A stretch of 7,732 bases of DNA from Promethearchaeota archaeon (GTDB lineage: Archaea > Asgardarchaeota > Lokiarchaeia > Sigyniarchaeales > SOKP01), in assembly GCA_019058135.1 (NCBI GenBank), contig JAHLWE010000124.1:1-7732 (forward strand), written 5' to 3'. The position numbers and the translations under genes are program-made. Shown one piece after another: positions 1-5,113 of this stretch (its first letter is position 1; the number at the start of each line of letters is the position of its first letter). Below the pieces are notes generated by a model. It had not been told where the DNA came from. It ran no database searches and saw only the letters and a program-made list of their open reading frames with translations.

Positions 1-370
1 AGGTATAACAACTAAAGAATTTCCAGAAAGACATCTATTCGAAATATCAACTTGATATTGTCGGTATGAAATACAGTCTTTTTTCAAATATCTTGCATTG
101 AAATAAATCGGATGTATTTTATTCATTCGTTATTTTTTATGATTCTATTGAGAAATTAAAAGAAAATAGACTGTAGATTTAGTATTTATTTATATTCTAT
201 AATTTTAAATTTTATAATCTTATATTAAAAGATCAATAACTAAATTTATTGAATAGTATGAAAAGATGAGATTTGTTAATTTGGAAAAAACATTTTAAAC
301 ATAAAGTAAAAATATTAACTATTTTTCTATTACTATGAACAAGCAATTATATAAACAGTAAATTGGGAAA
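1..370. other. AT-rich non-coding stretch at left edge
   Basis: No supported gene lies here. ATG-started frames are very short (for example 11 codons from 67). Bases 2-52 read as 17 sense codons ending in TGA at 53-55 on the plus strand, which could be the C-terminus of a gene lying to the left, but the piece is too short to identify. The remainder is very rich in A and T, with no clear hairpin or repeat family. The last 30 bases hold a TATA-like element for the next gene. Confidence 0.6.
341..355 (+). promoter_or_regulatory. Putative archaeal BRE/TATA promoter
   Basis: TTATATAAA lies at 347-355 after a purine-rich AAGCAA that could act as a BRE. An archaeal TATA box is normally centred about 25 bases before the transcription start, which would put the start close to the ATG at 371 and give a leaderless or nearly leaderless mRNA. 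This fits the lack of a well-spaced Shine-Dalgarno site: GGGA at 365-368 is too close to the ATG. In so AT-rich a background the match could be chance. Confidence 0.35.
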
Positions 371-625
371 ATGAAGGAAATACCAATTAGTCAATATCGA
401 AAACTCGAAAGAAATTTCAAAAAACGAGTCGAATTAATGAAAAATATTCCCTTAGAGCATTTAGAGAAAATATTTATAGAATTATACGACGTAGGATTGA
501 AGGAGTATATTGACAATGAAAAAAAGAGATTTCCCAATAAATCAACAAAAGATATAATTATAGACATGCATATGTTTCATGAGAAAATGAAAGGGCGAAG
601 AAATAAATGGAAATATCGTTTTTAA
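371..625 (+). CDS. Small charged helical protein, nucleotidyltransferase partner
   Basis: This 84-residue protein is highly charged and apparently all-helical, with no signal peptide or membrane segment. I do not recognise a named domain. A middle part rich in Leu, Ile and Glu (about residues 26-46, containing EKIFIELYDVGLKEYID) is followed by a basic tail (KGRRNKWKYRF). The last 19 bases overlap the start of the downstream nucleotidyltransferase, so the two are almost certainly translationally coupled and work together. By analogy with other two-gene nucleotidyltransferase modules (MNT/HEPN, AbiEi/AbiEii) it could be an antitoxin, a toxin or an RNA/DNA-binding partner, but which one is not visible. 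The ATG at 371 is chosen because a TATA-like element lies just upstream, suggesting a leaderless transcript. That the gene is real is supported by the overlap and the long open frame; its function is unknown. Confidence 0.75.
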   Translation: MKEIPISQYRKLERNFKKRVELMKNIPLEHLEKIFIELYDVGLKEYIDNEKKRFPNKSTKDIIIDMHMFHEKMKGRRNKWKYRF

Positions 626-1233
626 GCGCTTTTAAGCAATTAATTGATTTTCTTGAAGATTTAGAAAGAAAAAAAAAAGTTAAATATTTTGTAGTTGGTG
701 GTATTTTAACTAATATATACTCTGATTTTAGGATCACTCGAGATATTGACTTTGTAGTAGATATCGACTCCGTAAATATCTCAATAGATGAATATGTAAA
801 TTTTTTAAAAAATAAAGAATTTCAACCCATTCAAGATTGGAAAACAGCGATTTTTTTAGCCAACGAATCTAATTTTATTCAATTTTTAGATAAACAAGGG
901 ATGATAAAATTTGATAATTACTTCCTTAATAAATTTAGTAAAAGTAAATACAAAAGAATAGGAGTTTGCTCACTAAAACATAGAGTAAGAGAAACACTTT
1001 TTGATACCGAATGTTGGATTATATCAAAAGAAGATTTTATTATTAGTAAATTAGTATATGGAGGATGGCAAGATTATACAGATGCTTTAGGATGTTGGAT
1101 AAGAAACCAAGGTAACTTAAAGATTCCTTATATGGAGCAAACATGCCGTGAACTAGAAATTAAAAGGGAGTTAGAATTATTGATATCTGGGATTGATGAT
1201 CCAGATGAATTTTTCAATAAAATGAATCAATAA
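607..1233 (+). CDS. Nucleotidyltransferase-fold protein (AbiEii/DUF6036-like)
   Basis: This 208-residue protein has the signature of small pol-beta-type nucleotidyltransferases. VVGG at 29-32 is followed by RITRDIDFVVD at 42-52, matching the GG...T-R-D-x-D pattern with metal-binding Asp46 and Asp48. Asp103 in IKFD is a candidate third acidic residue. The C-terminal half has the ISKEDFIISKL motif (139-149) and a YTDALGCW stretch (157-164), as in stand-alone AbiEii-like or DUF6036 proteins, where the second motif is more often RD.EDV. Family members transfer nucleotides to RNA, tRNA or proteins and are often toxins or modifying antitoxins. The target here cannot be read from the sequence. The start at 607 lies inside the upstream small gene, with AAAGGG at 590-595 as a distant ribosome site. 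The module looks self-contained: a hairpin and T-runs follow, and no HEPN gene adjoins it. Confidence 0.82.
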   Translation: MEISFLSAFKQLIDFLEDLERKKKVKYFVVGGILTNIYSDFRITRDIDFVVDIDSVNISIDEYVNFLKNKEFQPIQDWKTAIFLANESNFIQFLDKQGMIKFDNYFLNKFSKSKYKRIGVCSLKHRVRETLFDTECWIISKEDFIISKLVYGGWQDYTDALGCWIRNQGNLKIPYMEQTCRELEIKRELELLISGIDDPDEFFNKMNQ

Positions 1234-1246
1234 TCTAATTTTTTTT

Positions 1247-1276
1247 AGAAAAAGACTTTAAATTTTTCTCTTTTTT
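1247..1276 (+). terminator. Hairpin plus T-runs after nucleotidyltransferase gene
   Basis: An inverted repeat, AGAAAAA (1247-1253) with TTTTTCT (1263-1269), is separated by 9 bases and followed by six T at 1271-1276. A further run of eight T precedes it at 1239-1246, directly after the stop codon. Archaeal transcription ends mainly at oligo-T runs, so the T-runs alone may suffice. The stem is almost all A-T pairs and hence weak. Confidence 0.45.
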
Positions 1277-1338
1277 CCATTTATAGTTGTTAACAAACAG
1301 AGATCTACTAAAGATGTCTGTAATTATGATTTATAATG

Positions 1339-1347
1339 TTTAAATAA
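1339..1347 (+). promoter_or_regulatory. Possible TATA element before the ICMT-like gene
   Basis: TTTAAATAA is centred about 17 bases upstream of the ATG at 1360, and no Shine-Dalgarno site precedes that ATG. The arrangement resembles the one before 371 and again suggests a leaderless transcript. The match is weak because the whole intergenic region is AT-rich. Confidence 0.25.
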
Positions 1348-1359
1348 TTATCTAATAAA

Positions 1360-1971
1360 ATGAATTTAAAAGAAAAGATTAAAAAAATCGCTCTAACAAT
1401 CTCAGCTCTTTTAATTCCCATTTACCAGTATGTACCTTGCGCTTCTATATGGTTTGGAATAATGAGCATACCACTTATTACATATCTTATTATTTTCATT
1501 TCACAACCAGATATTAAAATTTATGACTTTCAATTTTTCTTTCCTGGATATTTTCCTGTAATAGGTGGATTAATCCTATTTCTTTATTCTTCTATCTATC
1601 TCTATAGACATAATAATAGAATTATTGAAACAGGACCTTACAAATATGTAAGACACCCACAGTATCTAGGAATAATAATTATGACTTTTAGTCTCACCTT
1701 ATTAAGTCTCGGCACTTCCCCTGTTATGTCAATAACACAAAATACACAAGTGGCTCATATAATTATTGTATTAATATGGCTTGCAGAAGTTTTTGTTTAT
1801 ATAATACTCGCTAAAATTGAAGAATTATATTTGAAATCAAAATTTGGAGATATATACTTAAAATACACTAATAATGTACCTTTTATGATACCGTTCTTAA
1901 AATTGAAGAAACATAAAAATATTAAAGAGATTAAAGACAAAAATCATAAAGAGACAAATATACAATTGTAG
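1360..1971 (+). CDS. ICMT/phospholipid methyltransferase-family membrane protein
   Basis: This 203-residue integral membrane protein has about four to five hydrophobic segments: roughly residues 8-22, 29-48, 64-82, 101-119 and 131-151. The family signature is GPYKYVRHPQYLG at 92-104. With the later E154-E155, FG at 162-163 and Y-x-x-Y at 166-169, it matches the S-adenosylmethionine-binding C-terminal region of isoprenylcysteine carboxyl methyltransferases and PEMT-like phospholipid methyltransferases. Such proteins methylate a lipid headgroup or a prenylated or other hydrophobic substrate at the membrane, using S-adenosylmethionine. The substrate is not visible here. The C-terminal tail (about 181-203) is strongly Lys-rich and probably cytoplasmic. 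The gene stands alone between a terminator-like region and a convergent neighbour, so context gives no clue to the substrate. It is complete, with no sign of damage. Confidence 0.82.
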   Translation: MNLKEKIKKIALTISALLIPIYQYVPCASIWFGIMSIPLITYLIIFISQPDIKIYDFQFFFPGYFPVIGGLILFLYSSIYLYRHNNRIIETGPYKYVRHPQYLGIIIMTFSLTLLSLGTSPVMSITQNTQVAHIIIVLIWLAEVFVYIILAKIEELYLKSKFGDIYLKYTNNVPFMIPFLKLKKHKNIKEIKDKNHKETNIQL

Positions 1972-2022
1972 AAACGTAAAAAGAATAAAAAAAATAATAA
2001 TTGAAATTGTAGAAATTACAAT
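1964..2022. repeat. Short direct repeat and hairpin in the convergent gap
   Basis: AATTGTAGAAA occurs at 1964-1974 (spanning the stop codon of the ICMT-like gene) and again at 2005-2015. The second copy forms a perfect 6-bp inverted repeat, ATTGTA (2006-2011) with TACAAT (2017-2022), around a 5-base loop. The gap lies between two convergent genes. Run A7 at 2043-2049 gives an oligo-T tract for minus-strand transcripts, and T6 at 2071-2076 gives one for plus-strand transcripts, so this is probably a two-way termination zone. The repeats are short and may be chance in this base composition. Confidence 0.3.
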
Positions 2023-2067
2023 ATCTGAAAATTAAATAGGAGAAAAAAATTAAAAGTGAAATTGTAA

Positions 2068-3756
2068 TTATTTTTTAATTGGATATTTTCCTGTACTTTT
2101 TGCTGCCCTAACCATTGCTCTGATATTTTCTGGTGGTATATCTCGCGGGATTTCACATCCAAAAGCCAACCAATAACCACCACCCTTACCTGCAATCTTT
2201 ATATGTTTGGCACAATCTTCATACATCTGTTTCGGGCTTGCATTAACAAGTTTGTTGTAATTAAGATTTCCCATAATGGTCACTTTATCTCCAATAAGAT
2301 TTTTAGCCCATTGTAAATCTACTTGATAATCAAACTGAATTGCTCCACCAGGATTTGTTTCCATTACATATTTAATACATTGAGGGACATAACCACAGCA
2401 ATGGATAAGAACGGGCAACCCCATCTTGGTAATTTTATTACAAGCTTTTTTTTCCGGTTCTAATGCAAACCTCTCAAAAAATTTTGGGGACATAAAATAT
2501 GCTGCGGATTCTCCTGCACCTATTATATCTGCACCTGCTTCATACATAGCGCGTGCAATTTCAATTTGCCAATCTGCATACCAATCTAAAATTTCTTTAA
2601 ACTCATCTGGATGGTCCATTATAAAAAAGATTTGCATGGGGTCTGCCCCTGCTAAAAGTGATACTCCTTGAAAGGGGCCTTCCGTCCATCCAATAACGGG
2701 TACATCCTCTCCAACTTTCTTTTTTACGATTTCTATACCCTTTATGGTTTCAGTTAACCGACCTGCATTCATAGGATCTGGCATGTCAAGATTCTTAAAA
2801 TCTTCATACATAGATCCATGTTTAAGGACAGCTTCTGCAATACGTGGAATATCATCGTGAGGAAAATCAATTTTTGCCCCACATGCTCCAGCATATAGCC
2901 CAGCATCTGTTGAAAAGCAGAGTGCATCCCAACCAAAAGTATTATATACTTTTAATTGACCTTCAGCAATTTTTTCCGCTTTACTGCAATAAACTGAGAA
3001 TGGAATTCCAGAAAATTTTGCGGAAAAAGATTGAGCAAAGGGCATTACTGGAACTCTATCCGGTTCTTTGTGTTTAAGTGAAGTCATAACACGATCATAT
3101 GATGTCATTTCTGATTTAAGTTCTTCCGAAAATTCTTTAACTTTAGGTATCAACTCTATAACATCTTTTACATAAGCGTCTATGTGTAATTTTTCTGCTA
3201 ATCCAGGTGATCCAGCTGGACCGCTCAGAATAGTTCTAATTTTATGGCGTATACCTAATTTCCATAATTCTTCTTCCAATTTGGCTTCTTCTTCTGCTGA
3301 ATGTGTTAAATAAATTGCCGAAGCTATAATTCTAGCATTTGAATCTAATGCCGTTTTTGCAATTTTTTCTGGGGGGATATCTGAACCTGCATCAATAACC
3401 TCAAAACCGTGAGCTTTCAAATTTGCTGATACAATAGCTGTGCCAATAGTCCAAGGACCACCCATAACACCCAGTACAACTCGTTCTTCAGGTTTTTTGG
3501 ATTCTTCTGTGGAAACTGGAAGTGATCGAACACCTAATTCGAAGGCTCCGGCAGCTAAAACAATATCATCAAGATACATTCCCTTATTTTGATACTCTTT
3601 ACTTGCAGAAGTTATACCATCTGATAGAGCTTGTATAATTTCTTGAGGTGTGAATCCTTTTCTTTTGGCTTTTCTTACTACACTTCCTATACGTTTATAT
3701 TCTCCATTACTTGTTGCTTGAGTAATTTCTTCAAGAAGATTATCTAACGTTTTTAT
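2068..3756 (-). CDS. Corrinoid-domain/URO-D-type methyltransferase fusion (MtaA/MtbA/CmuA-like)
   Basis: This frame gives 562 residues if read from the ATA codon at 3756, or 503 from the first ATG at 3579. I extend it because residues 1-80 form the helical cap domain that precedes B12-binding domains (GITSASKEYQNKGMYLDD followed by IVLAAGAFELG at the end of the cap). No ATG, GTG or TTG lies in frame before 3579, and GAAAGGAG stands four bases before the ATA. Next comes a Rossmann-like corrinoid-binding domain (about 92-205), recognisable by HGFEVIDAGSDIPPEKI. Its DxHxxG cobalt-ligand motif reads GPWTIG (100-105), so the usual His is Trp. The C-terminal half (about 220-562) is a URO-D-superfamily methyltransferase like MtaA/MtbA, with the zinc ligands HCC (452-454) and GCEIP (Cys534) present. 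Known relatives move methyl groups between a corrinoid and coenzyme M or tetrahydrofolate. CmuA fuses the same two modules in the opposite order. The methyl donor and acceptor here are unknown. The gene is transcribed alone. Confidence 0.85.
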   Translation of the reverse strand: MKTLDNLLEEITQATSNGEYKRIGSVVRKAKRKGFTPQEIIQALSDGITSASKEYQNKGMYLDDIVLAAGAFELGVRSLPVSTEESKKPEERVVLGVMGGPWTIGTAIVSANLKAHGFEVIDAGSDIPPEKIAKTALDSNARIIASAIYLTHSAEEEAKLEEELWKLGIRHKIRTILSGPAGSPGLAEKLHIDAYVKDVIELIPKVKEFSEELKSEMTSYDRVMTSLKHKEPDRVPVMPFAQSFSAKFSGIPFSVYCSKAEKIAEGQLKVYNTFGWDALCFSTDAGLYAGACGAKIDFPHDDIPRIAEAVLKHGSMYEDFKNLDMPDPMNAGRLTETIKGIEIVKKKVGEDVPVIGWTEGPFQGVSLLAGADPMQIFFIMDHPDEFKEILDWYADWQIEIARAMYEAGADIIGAGESAAYFMSPKFFERFALEPEKKACNKITKMGLPVLIHCCGYVPQCIKYVMETNPGGAIQFDYQVDLQWAKNLIGDKVTIMGNLNYNKLVNASPKQMYEDCAKHIKIAGKGGGYWLAFGCEIPRDIPPENIRAMVRAAKSTGKYPIKK

Positions 3757-3760
3757 TCAA

Positions 3761-3768
3761 CTCCTTTC
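3761..3768 (-). promoter_or_regulatory. Strong Shine-Dalgarno site that decides the methyltransferase start
   Basis: On the minus strand this reads GAAAGGAG, the best ribosome site in this part of the window. It is followed by TTGA and then the ATA codon at 3756-3754. A TTG at 3760-3758 touches the site with no spacing and opens a frame of only six codons, so it is an unlikely start. The site marks the true 5' end of the long methyltransferase frame and argues against the internal ATG at 3579. Confidence 0.6.
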
Positions 3769-3896
3769 TTACAATTAATTGTCTATAAGTTGTAATTTAA
3801 TAAACTTATTAATTTTATTTAAACAATTTTAAAAAACTTGTTATAAATGACAATTATAAAACAAATTAAAAGAATAAATATAAATCTAAAATTCAA

Positions 3897-4391
3897 CTAT
3901 AAGAACAACTCCATGAAGATTTCATCATCATATTGCCCATCAATTTTGACTTGCCGCGTTAATACCCCCTTAGGGGTAAATCCAAGGCTGCAGTAGAAAG
4001 CTTGGGCTCCATCATTACCCGCTCGTACATAGATGATGATCTTTTCATAGGATTTAGTGCGAGCAAAATTAAGGGTATATTTCATCAAGTACCTTCCAAT
4101 GCCCTTCCGACGCCATTCTGGGTGAATAATGGTACCCAATACCCCAATGTGGTCAAATGAATCAGTGTATTTGCCCCATAGATCCAAGGATTGGAAACCC
4201 ACGATATTATCATTCACCTCTGCCAGGAAGATACCTTCACGATCAGAGAGGAACGCAATGTAATTTCGCTCCTGTTGAGGAGTGAAAGGATGATTCACAG
4301 CGGTGTAAATCCGTTCCGCGCAGACGACACCCCATATAGCAGAAATGGCTTCTGCATCTTTAATTTCGGCTTTATGGATATTAATTTGCAT
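3897..4391 (-). CDS. GNAT-family N-acetyltransferase
   Basis: This complete 164-residue protein is a single GNAT domain, the usual size for the family. Acetyl-CoA binding motif A is visible as IHPEWRRKGIGRYLM (89-103), with the pyrophosphate-binding R-R-K-G-I-G at 94-99. Motif B follows as NDGAQAFYCSLGF (126-138), and strand 4 precedes as VLGTI. It transfers an acetyl group from acetyl-CoA to an amine. The pattern is closest to general phosphinothricin/L-amino-acid or RimI-like acetyltransferases, and the substrate cannot be told. The ATG at 4391 has AAAGGG about nine bases upstream. It lies 23 bases after the 2H phosphoesterase gene on the same strand, so the two are probably one operon. Three sampled 60-base lines (3961, 4081, 4201) have 85 G+C of 180, about 47%, against 30% in the neighbouring gene (line 4441), which suggests recent transfer from a less AT-rich source. 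Confidence 0.9.
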   Translation of the reverse strand: MQINIHKAEIKDAEAISAIWGVVCAERIYTAVNHPFTPQQERNYIAFLSDREGIFLAEVNDNIVGFQSLDLWGKYTDSFDHIGVLGTIIHPEWRRKGIGRYLMKYTLNFARTKSYEKIIIYVRAGNDGAQAFYCSLGFTPKGVLTRQVKIDGQYDDEIFMELFL

Positions 4392-4414
4392 TTTAAATAA
4401 CCCTTTAAATTTGT

Positions 4415-4966
4415 TTAAATTAATGAGATCTTTTCAATAACTTTAAAAGGGTCTCTTGGATTTTCTTTATTTCGCCAAATTAAAACGATATCTAGAACAA
4501 TAAAAGATATTGGTTTCCAATTATATTCCAGTTCCTTTTTTACTGAATATAAGTTTGATTTTCCCTTAATTTGTCCTAAACTCAAGTGTGGAGTAAATCC
4601 GGTTTTAAATTTACTAACGTCATCACATTCTGGTACATACTCTAATAACTTTTTTTGAAGTTCTATTATTTTATCTTGAGGTTCAGGTTTTAGCCAAAGG
4701 GTGTAATTTTCCTTTTTATGATGAAAATAATCCAATTTTTCAAACTTAATCTCAAATGAGCCATGAATTCTTTTTATTTCATTAAATTTTTTCATTATCC
4801 AGGAAAATTCACTTTGGGGGTAAAAAGGATATAGTATTGTGATATGAGGCATCCAACGGTCTATATGTCTATCGTATTTTCTGCGAATTTTTTGAATTGA
4901 ACCCCAAATATTTTCTGGTGGAATAATTACTACAGCAGTATTATATACCTTATTCATATTATTCAA
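4415..4966 (-). CDS. 2H phosphoesterase, 2'-5' RNA ligase-like
   Basis: This 183-residue protein has the two diagnostic H-x-T/S motifs of the 2H superfamily: PHITILYPF (His41, Thr43) and PHLSLGQIKG (His127, Ser129). They are spaced as usual for LigT/ThpR-like proteins of this length. Members cleave cyclic phosphodiesters or ligate or hydrolyse 2',3'- or 2',5'-linked RNA ends, acting in RNA repair, tRNA-splicing by-product clearance or nucleotide signalling. The exact substrate here is unknown. The protein is soluble, with no signal peptide. The start at 4966 (MNNMNK) has no strong ribosome site, and a second ATG three codons later is equally possible. The GNAT gene follows on the same strand after 23 bases, so they are probably co-transcribed. 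Upstream lies a 147-base region shared with the divergent iron-sulfur gene. Confidence 0.88.
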   Translation of the reverse strand: MNNMNKVYNTAVVIIPPENIWGSIQKIRRKYDRHIDRWMPHITILYPFYPQSEFSWIMKKFNEIKRIHGSFEIKFEKLDYFHHKKENYTLWLKPEPQDKIIELQKKLLEYVPECDDVSKFKTGFTPHLSLGQIKGKSNLYSVKKELEYNWKPISFIVLDIVLIWRNKENPRDPFKVIEKISLI

Positions 4967-4987
4967 ATTATTTTATCTGTAGAATTA

Positions 4988-5009
4988 AATTTTTTTATCT
5001 AAAAAAATT
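4988..5009. repeat. Perfect 9-bp inverted repeat in divergent promoter region
   Basis: AATTTTTTT (4988-4996) and AAAAAAATT (5001-5009) are exact reverse complements around the 4-base loop ATCT. The repeat sits between two divergently transcribed genes (2H phosphoesterase and iron-sulfur protein), where a terminator would not be expected. It could be an operator, a nucleosome- or Alba-positioning A-tract, or a chance product of the AT-rich sequence. Confidence 0.4.
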
Positions 5010-5100
5010 CTTAATCTTAAATTGCAAATAATCTATTTTTTCATAAAATAAATATCTTCAGCTAGCATTTTATTTAATACAATAATTATTATTAAAAAAT

Positions 5101-5106
5101 AAAGGA
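5101..5106 (+). promoter_or_regulatory. Ribosome binding site of the iron-sulfur gene
   Basis: AAAGGA lies seven bases before the ATG at 5114, a good Shine-Dalgarno match that supports this start. AT-rich TATA-like sequence (around 5068-5080, TTTTATTTAATAC) lies upstream at a plausible promoter distance. Confidence 0.5.
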
Positions 5107-5113
5107 ATTAAGT

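Noticed and set aside
1..370. CRISPR-like or tandem repeats in the AT-rich left end
   Set aside because: Many short A/T words recur, but no repeat of constant length and spacing was found by eye.
2426..2671. Open plus-strand frame of 81 codons
   Set aside because: It lies wholly inside the methyltransferase gene on the opposite strand, whose protein is clearly recognisable, so this is a shadow frame.
2844..3077. Open plus-strand frame of 77 codons
   Set aside because: Antisense to the URO-D domain; its composition looks like no known protein, and the minus frame explains the sequence.
2068..3579. Uroporphyrinogen decarboxylase (HemE) of heme synthesis
   Set aside because: The fold is the same, but the fused corrinoid domain and the HCC/GCEIP zinc ligands point to the methyltransferase branch, and no other heme gene is nearby.
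4191..4400. Open plus-strand frame of 69 codons
   Set aside because: Antisense to the GNAT gene, which carries intact acetyl-CoA motifs; shadow frame.
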